NCBI GenBank assembly: GCA_965228265.1
Contig: OZ245804.1
Coordinates: 186,001-250,000 of the forward strand
Reading direction: 5' to 3'
DNA from: GCA-2732755 sp965228265
GTDB lineage: Bacteria > Planctomycetota > Phycisphaerae > Phycisphaerales > UBA1924
Length of the DNA stretch: 64,000 nucleotides
The position numbers and the translations under genes were made by a program. Below the pieces are notes generated by a model. It did not search any database, had not been told where the DNA came from, and was given only the letters and a program-made list of their open reading frames with translations. Positions 1 through 9,574 of this stretch are shown in pieces. The first letter of the stretch is position 1. Each line of letters opens with the position of its first letter.

Positions 1-652
1 TGATCTCGATGCGGTTGACATCGGACCCGACGCTGAAGAGGTTGCCGGGCATGGCGTCGGTGCCGTCCCAGGTCGAGCCGATCCCGAGCGTGAACCCGAA
101 TGCGAGCGAGTTGAGCTGGACGTCGTCGTTGAAGAAGACGGCCCTTGCTTCGACCATGACGACGTCTTCGACGAATGGGCGGAACCCGATGGCGTCGGCG
201 AAGGCCTGGTCGGCGGGGTCGGCGTGGGCGCCGATTTCCCAGCGGAGGAAGTTGAAGCCGTTGTTTGCGGCATCCTCCGAGATGAACGACGAGCCGTCGG
301 ACGTTGAGATATCGAAGCGGACGCGGCTGAAGATGCCTGCGTCGCCGGGGCGGTTGTCGTAGATCTCATCCCATCCGACGAGGATGTTGGCGCTCGGCGA
401 GTTGTGGCTCGCGCCGGCAACGTGCGGGAAATCGAGTGACCCCCGTTCGATGCTGGCCGGGCCCATGTCGCCGTTGAGCTGTTGCTCAACGCCACCATCG
501 GTCGCCATGAAGATGAGGAATGACGCATCGTCCCCCGCTCCGATTACTGGTTCCTGCGGATCCGCGGCGGCGATTCCCGCGAAAGCGGAGACCGCGAGTC
601 CGGCGGCGCTCATCAGAAGCGCACCGCGTATATGTGCCATCGTGCGTGGCAT
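1..652 (-). CDS. Secreted protein of unknown function, 3'-partial at window edge
   Basis: The gene runs off the left edge without a stop, so only the first ~217 residues are visible. It begins MPRTMAHIRG, followed by a hydrophobic stretch (AAGLAVSAFAGIAA) that looks like a signal peptide with cleavage near AAADP. The ATG at 652 has GGAGAG about 8 nt upstream. A second in-frame ATG at 640 is possible. The rest is acidic and rich in Asn, Asp and Gly, as in exported beta-rich proteins of this group. I recognise no family. It is divergent from the LysR gene at 914, with which it shares a 261-bp intergenic region, so it could be a LysR target. A larger forward ORF over the same bases is an antisense shadow. 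Confidence 0.75.
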   Translation of the reverse strand, partial: MPRTMAHIRGALLMSAAGLAVSAFAGIAAADPQEPVIGAGDDASFLIFMATDGGVEQQLNGDMGPASIERGSLDFPHVAGASHNSPSANILVGWDEIYDNRPGDAGIFSRVRFDISTSDGSSFISEDAANNGFNFLRWEIGAHADPADQAFADAIGFRPFVEDVVMVEARAVFFNDDVQLNSLAFGFTLGIGSTWDGTDAMPGNLFSVGSDVNRIEI

Positions 653-913
653 AGAGCATCTCTCCTGGCACACCGATCGCGCTCGGATTTCTCCAGCCGA
701 TTGCAACCAATGCTGTGTGTGCGACTGCCGCGGACCGCTTTCCACACGATCACCACGTCAGTCGGCTTCTCCTACCTCTCAGTGGTGAAGCTACAACGAG
801 TTTGAGGGATGACCAGCCAAAGTGTAAAAAACGACTTGTATCTTCTGATGGGTTCAGGACTTTCCCTATCGCGTTGGAGTCATGCTTACCCAAACTGAAA
901 TAGGATCGAGCTG

Positions 914-1813
914 ATGGAACTCACCGCCCTACGTCAGTTCGTGGTCATCGCGGAGTCCGGGCACATCACGCGTGCGGCGCAGCGGCTTGGGGTGTCCCAG
1001 CCGGCGTTGTCGGCGATGCTGAAGAAACTCGAGGCTGAGGTCGGGGCGCCGCTGCTCGATCGGACGGGCCGGGGTGTGCTGCTGACGGCTGCGGGGCGGG
1101 TCTTCCTGGAGCATGCGCAGGCCTCGGTGCGTCGGGCGGATGAGGCGGTGACGTCTGTTCGGGAATTGATTGGGCTTGAGTCCGGGTCGATCCGGATCGG
1201 TGGCGGTGCGACTGCTGTGGCTCATCTGTTGCCGAGCGTGGTGTCGGCGGTTCGGCGGGCTCATCCGGCGTTGCGGTTCTATGTGCGGGAGGCGGGTTCG
1301 CGGGCGGTGGCGGATGCGGTGTTGTCGGGCGAGTTGGACTTAGGCATTGTGACCACACCGATTACGGGGCCGGGGTCGGATGATCTGATGGCGGTGGCGG
1401 CGATCCAGGATGAGCTGATGCTGGTGGTGCCGAGCGATCACGAGCTTGCCGACCAGAGTTCGTACACCTGGTCAAGCATCTGTGAAGATCCGCTCGTGCT
1501 CTTTGAACACGGTTCGGCGGTGCGGAACATCATCGACCATGCCTCGCGAGATTCAGGGGTTTCCCTGAACGTGGTCATGGAGGTTCGATCGACAGAGACG
1601 ATCGAGCGAATGGTAGAGGCGGGGATCGGGCCCGGGTTTATCAGCCGATTCGCGCTAGGGGACAAACGGGGGCTGATATGCAGAGACGGAAGGCTCTTCC
1701 GCGAGTTGGCGGTCGTGCGCAGGCGCGACCGGGTACCCAGTGCCGCTTCGGCGGTCTTCGAGAAGGTGCTTATCGCGGAGCTCTCGGCGTACTCGCCGCA
1801 GTCGCTGCGGTGA
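914..1813 (+). CDS. LysR family transcriptional regulator
   Basis: This 299-residue protein has LysR layout. The N-terminal winged helix-turn-helix covers residues ~1-60 (MELTALRQFVVIAE, then the recognition helix in TRAAQRLGVSQPALS). The C-terminal periplasmic-binding-like effector domain covers ~90-295. Length is typical of the family. It would act as a cytoplasmic, ligand-responsive regulator. The last 136 nt overlap in another frame with the start of the porin-like gene, and a partial secreted-protein gene is divergent upstream. Both are plausible targets, but the inducer cannot be told from sequence. Confidence 0.93.
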   Translation: MELTALRQFVVIAESGHITRAAQRLGVSQPALSAMLKKLEAEVGAPLLDRTGRGVLLTAAGRVFLEHAQASVRRADEAVTSVRELIGLESGSIRIGGGATAVAHLLPSVVSAVRRAHPALRFYVREAGSRAVADAVLSGELDLGIVTTPITGPGSDDLMAVAAIQDELMLVVPSDHELADQSSYTWSSICEDPLVLFEHGSAVRNIIDHASRDSGVSLNVVMEVRSTETIERMVEAGIGPGFISRFALGDKRGLICRDGRLFRELAVVRRRDRVPSAASAVFEKVLIAELSAYSPQSLR

Positions 1814-2961
1814 CGGCTTCGGGTGAGGAGCCGATGTCGGCGGCACTGGAGGACGCAGAGAGCAGGGTGAGCCTGCTCAGTTCGGCGTCGGCTTTGTATT
1901 CGCCGCCGAAGGCGTCGGGTGTGTCGATCACGAGCGCGGACGGGAGCGCGGTGCTGAAGTTCACGGGTCAGTTCCAGTTCAGGCACGTGTACAACCACCG
2001 GGAGGGGAGTGTCGCGGACAACGACGACTTCGGGTTTGAGCATCGTCGGATCCGTCCCAAGGTTTCGGGCTCGGTGCTGGACGGGAAGGTGCCGTTCGCG
2101 TTCTTCGGTGAGTTTGCCCGGTCGGCGTCGTTCTCGCTTGTGGACGCGTGGGTTGGGTATGTGCCGGGCGAGGGTCAGCGAGTGAGGGTGGGCCAGTATG
2201 TGGCGCCGTTCTCGCGCGAGGAGATGGTGAGCAGCGCTCGCAGGCTTGCCAGCGACTACACGCTTTCGCACAACTACTTCACGCTCGAGCGGAGCCAGGG
2301 CATCGACTACAGGCACCGCGAGGGTGACTGGGGTTACCAGGTGATGCTGGGCGAGAGTGCGCGTGACAAGAACACGCCTTACACGATGGACGCGGACTTC
2401 GGGCTGACGGCCCGAGTGGAGCGGAAGTCGGAGGCGGGCTGGAAGCGGCACGACGACTTCGTGGGCTGGCGGGGCGAGGACCTGGCCTGGCTGGCGGGCG
2501 CGGCGGTGCACATCTCGGGCGGGCAGGTTGATGCCGACGGCGACACGATGACGGACGACGACTACAGCGACCTGCGCGGCACGGTGGACTTCGGCATCGA
2601 GGGCAACGGGTGGAACGCGTTCGCGGCGCTCTTCGGTCAGAGCTTTGACGTGGACAACGGGGAGTCGTTCACGGCCTTTGGCGCGACGGTGCAGGGCGGT
2701 GTGTTCGTGACCGATGACGTGGATGTGTTTGCGCAGTACGCGTGGGCCGACGACGATGCGGGGTTGGGGCAGCTCAACGTCGTGACGGTGGGCACGAACT
2801 ACTACATCCACGGGCACGTGCTGAAGCTGACGGTGGATGCGAACATCGTGCTCGATCCGATCACGTCGACGTACAACAGCGGCTCGCGGGGATTCCTGGT
2901 GGACGCGGCGGGCGAGGATGGGCAGTTCGTGCTCCGCTCGCAGTTCCAGGCGTTGTTCTAA
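1678..2961 (+). CDS. Phosphate-selective porin O/P-like outer-membrane protein
   Basis: The ~370-residue C-terminal part is a beta-barrel-like protein of the OprO/OprP type. It has GSAVLKFTGQFQFRHVY near the barrel start, many alternating aromatic strands, and a C-terminal aromatic residue (FQALF). The barrel should sit in the outer membrane and pass anions or small solutes. The start is uncertain. The ATG at 1678 lies inside the LysR gene but is the only in-frame start that yields an export signal (Arg-rich n-region, then GALGVLAAVAAVTASG). The ATG at 1834 has a better ribosome site (GAGGAG) but no signal peptide. Family membership comes from pattern recognition only. Confidence 0.75.
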   Translation: MQRRKALPRVGGRAQARPGTQCRFGGLREGAYRGALGVLAAVAAVTASGEEPMSAALEDAESRVSLLSSASALYSPPKASGVSITSADGSAVLKFTGQFQFRHVYNHREGSVADNDDFGFEHRRIRPKVSGSVLDGKVPFAFFGEFARSASFSLVDAWVGYVPGEGQRVRVGQYVAPFSREEMVSSARRLASDYTLSHNYFTLERSQGIDYRHREGDWGYQVMLGESARDKNTPYTMDADFGLTARVERKSEAGWKRHDDFVGWRGEDLAWLAGAAVHISGGQVDADGDTMTDDDYSDLRGTVDFGIEGNGWNAFAALFGQSFDVDNGESFTAFGATVQGGVFVTDDVDVFAQYAWADDDAGLGQLNVVTVGTNYYIHGHVLKLTVDANIVLDPITSTYNSGSRGFLVDAAGEDGQFVLRSQFQALF

Positions 2962-2988
2962 ATCGGCAGCGTGTCAATGCGATGTGAT

Positions 2989-3021
2989 GAGCCCCCTCGC
3001 TTGTGCGGGGGGGCTTTTTTT
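2989..3021 (+). terminator. Rho-independent terminator after the porin gene
   Basis: A GC-only stem (GCCCCC paired with GGGGGGC) with a 10-nt loop is followed directly by seven T residues. It lies 28 nt past the porin stop. It would stop plus-strand transcription only, because the other strand has no T-tract. Confidence 0.85.
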
Positions 3022-3030
3022 GTGCGCGGA

Positions 3031-3612
3031 TCAGGCGAAGAGTTCTGGAGTGATGGCGCATTCGAGTTCGAGGAGGCGTTGTTTGTTGTGCATGCCGCCG
3101 CCGAAGCCGGTGAGTGAGCCGTCGGCTCCGATGACGCGGTGGCAAGGGACGACGATGGGGACGCGGTTGGCGCCGTTGGCCCCCCCTACTGCTCTGGCGA
3201 CTGAGCCGACGCGTTTGGCGAGTGTGTCGTAGCTGATGGTGGTGCCGAAGGGGATCTCGGTGAGGGCGTGCCAGACTTTCTGCTGGAAGGGTGTGCCGGG
3301 CAGGCGGAGGGGCAGGTCGAAGGCGGTGCGCTGGTTTGCGAAGTACTCGTCGAGCTGGCGCTGGGTTTCGTCCAGCAGTTGGGTGGCGGGGGTTGCGGTT
3401 TCGAACTCGCCCTGTTCTTCGAGCGGGCAGGCGAGGAGGCGGGCGAGGTCGCTTTGGGCCTGGCTCAGGCGCGGGCGGGAGGTGAACTCGAGGAGGCAGA
3501 GGCTTGGTCCTTCATTGGGGTCGACCGGTTCTGTGACGCCGGCGAGGAGCGGGCCGACTGGCGACTCGATGGTTCGGGTGACGACGCGCAGGATGGGGCC
3601 GGTGCTAGGCAT
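3031..3612 (-). CDS. ogt: Methylated-DNA--protein-cysteine S-methyltransferase
   Basis: This 193-residue protein repairs O6-alkylguanine by irreversible transfer of the alkyl group to its own cysteine. The active-site block IVVPCHRVIGADGSLTGFGGG is visible near residues 153-173, with the acceptor Cys in PCHR. The preceding helix (GTPFQQKVWHALTEIPFGTTISYDTLA) is the helix-turn-helix that binds DNA. Length fits the Ogt type without a fused Ada domain. It is a single gene facing the terminator of the porin gene, with no obvious operon partner. Confidence 0.95.
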   Translation of the reverse strand: MPSTGPILRVVTRTIESPVGPLLAGVTEPVDPNEGPSLCLLEFTSRPRLSQAQSDLARLLACPLEEQGEFETATPATQLLDETQRQLDEYFANQRTAFDLPLRLPGTPFQQKVWHALTEIPFGTTISYDTLAKRVGSVARAVGGANGANRVPIVVPCHRVIGADGSLTGFGGGMHNKQRLLELECAITPELFA

Positions 3613-3726
3613 AGCAGATCATAACATTGACCTGATATCCACATTGCTTATGGTTATTACAATTGTCATTGATTTGATATATGCAAGCAGGGTGTCGATG
3701 CTGTATCAACTCGAAAGGAATCACCC

Positions 3727-6573
3727 ATGGCAAGCGACGCGTTTGGTGCCCGCAAGACTCTGACGGTCGGCGGCGAGACTTATACCTATTACAGCATCCG
3801 TGAGCTTGAGAGCAAGGGTCTGGCTCGGATCGACGCGATGCCTTACTCGGTTCGTGTGTTGCTTGAGGCGCAGCTTCGCAACCTCGACGGGTTCATCGTG
3901 ACGAACGACGATGTTTCGGCGCTGGGCGGTTACAACGCGGGCGATGTGAACCGGGTGGAGATGCCCTTCATGCCGGGGCGTGTGGTGCTTCAGGACTTCA
4001 CGGGTGTGCCGTGCGTTGTTGATCTTGCGGCGATGCGTGACGCGATGAAGCAGCTGGGCGGCGATCCGGAGCAGATCAACCCGGAGGTTGTGTGCGACCT
4101 TGTGATCGATCACTCGGTGCAGGTGGATGACTTTGCGACGCGGGTGGCGCTGACGATCAATGCGGAGCGTGAGTTCGAGCGGAACAACGAGCGGTACAAG
4201 TTCCTGAAGTGGGGTCAGGAGAGTCTGAGTCGTTTCCGCGTTGTGCCGCCGGCGACGGGGATCGTGCACCAGGTGAACCTTGAGTACCTGGCGCGGGGTG
4301 TTTTGACGCGGACGGTCAATGGCGAGCTTCAGGTGTACCCGGATTCGCTGGTGGGTACGGACAGCCACACGACGATGATTAATGGTTTGGGTGTGCTTGG
4401 CTGGGGTGTTGGCGGCATCGAGGCCGAGGCTGTGATGCTGGGTCAGCCGGTGTACATGCTGACGCCCGAGGTTGTGGGCTTCAAGCTGAAGGGCAAGCTG
4501 CCCGAGGGCGCGACGGCGACGGACCTGGTGCTGACGGTGACGCAGATGCTGCGTGCTCATGGTGTGGTTGAGAAGTTTGTGGAGTTCTTCGGCGAGGGCA
4601 TGGCGGACCTGAGCCTGCCGGACCGCGCGACGATCGCGAACATGGCGCCGGAGTACGGCGCGACGTGCGGCTTCTTCCCGATCGACTCGGTGACGCTGGA
4701 CTACCTGCGTCTGACGGCTCACACGGAAGAAGAGATCGAGCTGACGGAGAAGTACGCCAAGGCGAACGACTTCTGGTGGGATAAGTCGAAGCCCGAGCCG
4801 ACGTTCTCGTCGGTTCTTGAGCTTGATCTGTCGACGGTGGTACCGAGCCTTGCGGGTCCGAAGCGGCCGCAGGATCGTGTCGAGCTGACGAGCATGAAGG
4901 CGCAGTGGCACAAGGAGCTGGTGGATTCGTTCGGCAAGAAGGTGCCCTCGGAGAGTGTGAACCTGAACCGCTGGGCGGGCGAGGGCGGCGAAGCGGACAA
5001 CGCGCCGGTGAACCCCGATGCTTCCAACGGTGTTGAGGCGGTGGACTCGGTGACGGTGACGCTGAGCGAGGCGTGTCATCCGGAGAAGCCGGGCACGAAG
5101 GTGAACCTGACGCACGGCGACGTGGTGATCGCGGCGATCACGAGCTGCACGAACACGAGCAACCCGGACGTGATGATCGCGGCTGGTCTGGTGGCGCGAA
5201 AGGCACGGGCGCTAGGGATCACGCGCAGGCCCTGGGTGAAGACGAGTCTGGCGCCGGGTTCGAAGGTGGTGACGGAGTACTACGACAAGGCGGGCCTGAC
5301 GGAGGATCTGGAGGCGCTCGGGTTCCACACGGTGGGGTATGGGTGCACGACGTGCATCGGGAACTCGGGGCCGTTGCCGCCCGAGATCGAGGAAGCGATC
5401 AAGAAGGGCGACCTTGCGGTTTCGAGCGTGCTCTCGGGGAACCGGAACTTTGAGGGGCGTGTGCATCCGCGGGTGAAGGCGAACTATCTGGCGAGCCCGC
5501 CCCTGGTTGTGGCGTACGCGATCGCGGGGACGGTTGACATTAACCTGCACAGCGACCCGATCGCGCAGACGCCCGACGGGAAGGACGTGTACCTGAAGGA
5601 CATCTGGCCTTCGCTGACGGAGGTTCGGGCGCTGCGTGAGCAGTGCATCAGCTCGGAGCAGTTTGCGGACAAGTACGCGGACGTGTTCACGGGGAACCCG
5701 ACGTGGAACAACGTGCCGGTGAGCAAGAGCGAGCTGTATGGGTGGGATCACAGTTCGACGTACATCCAGAACCCGCCGTTCTTTGAGGGGATGACGGAGG
5801 AGGCTCCGGGGTTCGGCTCGATTCACGGGGCGCGGGCGCTGTGTGTGCTTGCGGACAGCGTGACGACGGACCACATCTCGCCGGCAGGCCGGATCGAGCC
5901 GGAGACGCCCGCGGGGCAGTATCTGATCGATGCGGGCGTGGCGCAGCGTGACTTCAACAGCTACGGGTCGCGTCGGGGGAACGACCGCGTGATGACGCGG
6001 GGCACGTTTGCGAACGTGCGTGTGCGGAACCTGCTGGCCAAGAAGGATGATGGCAGCATCCCCGAGGGCGGCTGGACGCGCGACTTTACGAAGGGTCAGG
6101 GCTGGGACGCGCCGGTGAGCTACATCTATGACGCGGCCCAGAGCTACAAGGCTGCGGGGACACCGCTGGTTGTGCTTGCGGGCAAGGACTACGGGATGGG
6201 CAGCTCGCGTGACTGGGCGGCCAAGGGCACGCTGCTGCTGGGTGTGAAGGCGGTGATCGCCGAGAGCTTCGAGCGGATCCACCGGAGCAACCTGGTGTTC
6301 ATGGGCGTGTTGCCGTTGGTCTTCAAGGCGGGCCAGAACGCGGCGAGCCTTGGCCTGGACGGGACGGAGACGTTCGACATCGAGCTTCCCTCGAGCATGG
6401 AGCCGGGCACGACGATCGGCGTGCAGGCGACGAAGGCGGACGGCAGCGTCGTGCGGTTCGAGTGCACGAGCCGAATCGATACGGCTGTGGAGATCGAGTA
6501 CTACAAGAACGGCGGTATTCTGCAGACCGTGATTCGCAAGAAGCTGAATGAGTCGAAGGTCGGGGCCCGGTGA
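3727..6573 (+). CDS. acnA: Aconitate hydratase A
   Basis: This protein interconverts citrate and isocitrate in the TCA cycle. At 948 residues it is somewhat longer than the ~890 of E. coli AcnA, with extra residues near 410-450 before the cluster-binding region. The three [4Fe-4S] ligands are present, one in SCTNTSNP and two in GCTTCIGNSG. The swivel-domain substrate loop (GSSRDWAAKG) lies near residue 825. The start ATG at 3727 has AAGGA 7 nt upstream. The short gene at 6590 follows closely. A long reverse-strand ORF over the whole gene is a codon-bias shadow. Confidence 0.97.
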   Translation: MASDAFGARKTLTVGGETYTYYSIRELESKGLARIDAMPYSVRVLLEAQLRNLDGFIVTNDDVSALGGYNAGDVNRVEMPFMPGRVVLQDFTGVPCVVDLAAMRDAMKQLGGDPEQINPEVVCDLVIDHSVQVDDFATRVALTINAEREFERNNERYKFLKWGQESLSRFRVVPPATGIVHQVNLEYLARGVLTRTVNGELQVYPDSLVGTDSHTTMINGLGVLGWGVGGIEAEAVMLGQPVYMLTPEVVGFKLKGKLPEGATATDLVLTVTQMLRAHGVVEKFVEFFGEGMADLSLPDRATIANMAPEYGATCGFFPIDSVTLDYLRLTAHTEEEIELTEKYAKANDFWWDKSKPEPTFSSVLELDLSTVVPSLAGPKRPQDRVELTSMKAQWHKELVDSFGKKVPSESVNLNRWAGEGGEADNAPVNPDASNGVEAVDSVTVTLSEACHPEKPGTKVNLTHGDVVIAAITSCTNTSNPDVMIAAGLVARKARALGITRRPWVKTSLAPGSKVVTEYYDKAGLTEDLEALGFHTVGYGCTTCIGNSGPLPPEIEEAIKKGDLAVSSVLSGNRNFEGRVHPRVKANYLASPPLVVAYAIAGTVDINLHSDPIAQTPDGKDVYLKDIWPSLTEVRALREQCISSEQFADKYADVFTGNPTWNNVPVSKSELYGWDHSSTYIQNPPFFEGMTEEAPGFGSIHGARALCVLADSVTTDHISPAGRIEPETPAGQYLIDAGVAQRDFNSYGSRRGNDRVMTRGTFANVRVRNLLAKKDDGSIPEGGWTRDFTKGQGWDAPVSYIYDAAQSYKAAGTPLVVLAGKDYGMGSSRDWAAKGTLLLGVKAVIAESFERIHRSNLVFMGVLPLVFKAGQNAASLGLDGTETFDIELPSSMEPGTTIGVQATKADGSVVRFECTSRIDTAVEIEYYKNGGILQTVIRKKLNESKVGAR

Positions 6574-6589
6574 TGGCACGGGTGCCCTC

Positions 6590-7195
6590 ATGAGCGGGGC
6601 GATCAAGTTCGAGCACGACGCTGACTCTTCGAGTCAGGTGGCTTTGGTCAAGTGCTCGCTCCGCTTCCCCACGTCGCTCAGCAGGATGGCCGAGCGCCAT
6701 CTTCGCATAGCGAGAGTGATCTGGGCGGTTGTGTTCGGTGTGATTTCGATCCCGGTCATCTATGTCATGACGGGATCGCGTTCAACCGCGCTGACGATGG
6801 GCGTGGTGGACGCGGTTCTGTTCTATGTGATCGGCCTCATACCGTACTTTGCGAACAGCTACAAACGCAGTTACGAGCGCAAAATGCTCAAGCAAGTGCA
6901 TCGCATGGCCAAGGATCTGCCCGTTTGCAACGGGCGTTGGCGTTACACGATCACGGCGGAGGCGGTTGAGTTCGAGAACCTGACCAATGGATCGGTCGTT
7001 GTGACAAAGATGCGATCGATCGATCGGGCCGAGCTGACTGACGGGCATCTGTGCTTGTTTGTACAAGGGGAAGTGGTCGCTTCCGTGCCGCTGGAAGGGA
7101 TGGAATCCCAGGCGCAGGTCGAGAGCTTCCGACTCATGCTGAGCGAGGCTGGGGCCGAAGGGTGGCCCAAGGACACGACAGATTCTTCTTTGTGA
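6590..7195 (+). CDS. Membrane protein of unknown function, YcxB-like
   Basis: The protein has ~201 residues from the ATG at 6590. Two hydrophobic helices (residues ~35-55 and ~62-80) are separated by a short loop. A soluble C-terminal domain follows, in which RYTITAEAVEFENLTNGSVVVTKMRSIDRAEL resembles the YcxB-like C-terminal fold (strand, a membrane-proximal decision loop, then strands). An earlier in-frame ATG at 6548 lies inside acnA and would add a non-hydrophobic extension, so I prefer 6590. Its closeness to acnA suggests cotranscription, not shared function. Confidence 0.7.
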   Translation: MSGAIKFEHDADSSSQVALVKCSLRFPTSLSRMAERHLRIARVIWAVVFGVISIPVIYVMTGSRSTALTMGVVDAVLFYVIGLIPYFANSYKRSYERKMLKQVHRMAKDLPVCNGRWRYTITAEAVEFENLTNGSVVVTKMRSIDRAELTDGHLCLFVQGEVVASVPLEGMESQAQVESFRLMLSEAGAEGWPKDTTDSSL

Positions 7196-7253
7196 GGAAG
7201 TGAGCAGAGACAGAAGCTGAAACGCATTGACTCGGACTGAGAGTACAAAAAGG

Positions 7254-7285
7254 AAACGCCCCGGGCGATTGCTCGGGGCGTTTTT
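7254..7285 (+). terminator. Rho-independent terminator after the acnA cluster
   Basis: The perfect stem AACGCCCCG / CGGGGCGTT has an 8-nt loop and ends in a run of five T residues. It lies about 60 nt past the stop of the upstream gene and closes the acnA transcription unit. Confidence 0.85.
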
Positions 7286-7450
7286 GTGCTTCAGCGGAAG
7301 GTCACACCGAAGCTCAGGGGGGCAGAGGAGAGTGTTTCTGCACAGTGAGACGCCGCCGGGGGTGTGAAAGTTCCCGGGGTGTGGAAAAGGAAATGATATT
7401 TTCTGTCGCGACACCGGGGTGTCTTTCAGCATCGTGCGAAGTGTTCGGGT

Positions 7451-8032
7451 TTAGGGCGTGGTGTTCACGAGCGTTTCGGCGGCGGGCCACATGAGGGCGA
7501 AGATTGCGCCGGTGGCGAGGGCGTAGATGAGGCCGTCGATGGCGTCGGTGAGGAAGAACCGCAAACGCTTGCCGAACCAGATGCCGTTGGGTGCGCCGCC
7601 GAGGACGTGTGCGAGGATGGCGCCGGTGGATGCGATCTGGAAGACGGCGAGGAAATCGCTGCCCGGGGCGCGGGCCTGGCTGGTGAGGTAGGCGACGAGC
7701 AGGCTGACCAGGAAGAAGTACAGGACGGTGAGGGCCATGTTGCGTCCCATGTTGGGCTTGCCCGACCAGACGCTGAGTGTGCCCCAGGGGCCGGCGTTGA
7801 ACTTCTCGATGTTCTCGGGTTTTTGGTAGTCCTTGCGTTCGGCACAGTTCGGGAACATGTAGACGCCGGGCTCGAGGTTGGAGGAGCGGACGAGGTCCAT
7901 GATCTTGTCCTGCTCGGGGGTGAACTTGACGTCGCCCTTGTGGTGCGGGAGGACGGCCCAGGTGAGGAAACTGAGGAAGAACGTGGCGATGGTGGCGATC
8001 AGGATCGGGAGCCAGAGATCGGTGATGGGCAT
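7451..8032 (-). CDS. Four-helix membrane protein of unknown function
   Basis: The protein has 193 residues. One hydrophobic helix lies at the N-terminus (residues ~7-28). A soluble segment with one cysteine (FPNCAERKDY) follows, then three more helices (~98-115, ~128-146, ~163-182). I recognise the style of a planctomycete inner-membrane protein but no function. The ATG at 8032 has GAGAAAGCC upstream. It is a single gene divergent from the secreted dehydrogenase at 8175. Confidence 0.75.
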   Translation of the reverse strand: MPITDLWLPILIATIATFFLSFLTWAVLPHHKGDVKFTPEQDKIMDLVRSSNLEPGVYMFPNCAERKDYQKPENIEKFNAGPWGTLSVWSGKPNMGRNMALTVLYFFLVSLLVAYLTSQARAPGSDFLAVFQIASTGAILAHVLGGAPNGIWFGKRLRFFLTDAIDGLIYALATGAIFALMWPAAETLVNTTP

Positions 8033-8174
8033 GGCTTTCTCCTACGAGTGAGGGAAGTGAAACAGCCGGTACCCGATAGATTACCGGACAAACCGCGAGC
8101 ATGCGTCAAATGGGGTTCCAACGGGCGGCGTCTGTGGATAGTGTGGAGGCGGAATCAGGGGGAGATGGAGAGAG

Positions 8175-9548
8175 ATGATGCGTACGACAGCGAGCGTTCT
8201 GGCGATTGGTTTGGCGACGGTTTCGGGGCTTTCGACGGGTATGGCTTCGGGCCAGGTGACGACTGAGCTGTTCGCGAGCGGTCTGGACCGCCCGGTGTAC
8301 ATGGTCGCGGCTCCGGGTGATCCGGACACGTTCTATGTGATCGAGCAGGAGGGTGCGATCCGCATCATCGAGGACGGCATACTGCTGCCGACGCCCTTTC
8401 TGGACATCGATCCGCTGGTGACGAACGGGACATCGGGTGGCAACGAGCAGGGCATGCTGGGTCTGGCGTTCAACCCGGACTACGAGACAAGCGGCCGGTT
8501 CTTTGTGTACTACATCGGCGCGGGCTCGGACACGTACATCGTGGAGTACAAGCGCTCTGCGGCTGACCCTTACATCGCCGATCCGGCTTCGGCGCGGACG
8601 ATCATGACGATCGACCAGCCTTACAGCAATCACAACGGCGGTTGGATGGACTTCGGTCCCGATGGGTATCTGTACATCGGGACGGGCGACGGTGGCAGCA
8701 GCAACGACCCGGGCAACCGCGCGAGCCAGTTGACGTTCCTGCTTGGCAAGCTGCTTCGGATCGATGTGAGCGATGACCAGGTGCCTTATACGGTGCCCGC
8801 GGACAATCCGTTTGTTGGCGTAAGCGGCGTGCTGCCGGAGATCTGGGCGTACGGGCTGCGGAACCCGTGGCGGACGAGCTTTGATCAGATGACGGGTGAC
8901 CTTTGGATCGCCGACGTGGGTCAGAACACCCGGGAAGAGGTGAACTTCCAGCCCGCTTCGAGCACGGGTGGCGAGCACTACGGTTGGCGCTGCCGGGAGG
9001 GGTTCATCGAGAACCCGAGCTTCTCGGGTTGCACGTCATCGCTGCCTGCGGGCGTTGTTGATCCGGTGTACGACTACTCGCACACGGGCGGGCGCTGCTC
9101 GATCACGGGCGGGTACATGTACTACGGGTGCGCGGTGCCGGAGTTTGAGGGCAAGTACATCTTCGGTGATTACTGCTCGGGTGACATCTACACGCTCGAC
9201 CCGGCCAACGGGAACTCGGTCGTGGCGGTTGCGGACCAGGGCTTCGGTGTGAGCGCGTTTGCGCAGGACAGCCGGGGCGAGATCTACGTGCTTGATCTGT
9301 TCGGCGGCACGATCGAGAAGTTCGTCTCGATGAGCGCGGTCGATAGCGACGGCGACACGATCCCCGATGCGTGCGAGACGGTCTGCCTGCCCGACGTCAA
9401 CGGCGACGGTGTGCTGTCGCCCGCGGACTTCTCGGCGTGGGTGGCGGCGTTCAACGCGGGCGATCCCGAGTGTGACCAGAACGGTGACAGCGCGTGCACC
9501 CCGGCCGACTTCTCGGCCTGGGTGGCGAATTACAACGCGGGCTGCTGA
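8175..9548 (+). CDS. Secreted PQQ-dependent sugar dehydrogenase-like protein with GC-type dockerin tail
   Basis: The protein has 457 residues. A signal peptide (residues ~1-27, ending ASGQ) is followed by a six-bladed propeller of the soluble glucose/aldose sugar dehydrogenase type (~30-390). Visible family blocks include NEQGMLGLAFNPDY, SNHNGGWMDFGPDGYLYIGTGDGG and WAYGLRNPWRTSFD. The HNGG histidine is the usual catalytic or cofactor position. After ~395 come two calcium-loop repeats, DVNGDGVLSPADFSAWVAAFN and DQNGDSACTPADFSAWVANYN, ending NAGC. The enzyme would oxidise sugars outside the cytoplasm, and the tail probably anchors or sorts it. The exact substrate is unknown. Start could be the ATG at 8175 or 8178. 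Confidence 0.88.
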   Translation: MMRTTASVLAIGLATVSGLSTGMASGQVTTELFASGLDRPVYMVAAPGDPDTFYVIEQEGAIRIIEDGILLPTPFLDIDPLVTNGTSGGNEQGMLGLAFNPDYETSGRFFVYYIGAGSDTYIVEYKRSAADPYIADPASARTIMTIDQPYSNHNGGWMDFGPDGYLYIGTGDGGSSNDPGNRASQLTFLLGKLLRIDVSDDQVPYTVPADNPFVGVSGVLPEIWAYGLRNPWRTSFDQMTGDLWIADVGQNTREEVNFQPASSTGGEHYGWRCREGFIENPSFSGCTSSLPAGVVDPVYDYSHTGGRCSITGGYMYYGCAVPEFEGKYIFGDYCSGDIYTLDPANGNSVVAVADQGFGVSAFAQDSRGEIYVLDLFGGTIEKFVSMSAVDSDGDTIPDACETVCLPDVNGDGVLSPADFSAWVAAFNAGDPECDQNGDSACTPADFSAWVANYNAGC

Positions 9549-9574
9549 GCGGCGTTGATATTGAGTCGGTTTGG

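Noticed and set aside
1438..2817. 459-codon reverse ORF over the porin gene
   Set aside because: Its translation is His/Arg/Val-rich antisense of GC-biased codons, with no domain. The forward porin explains the DNA.
3721..6606. Two ~464-codon reverse ORFs over acnA
   Set aside because: They are codon-bias shadows of aconitase, with Arg/His-rich composition and no start signals.
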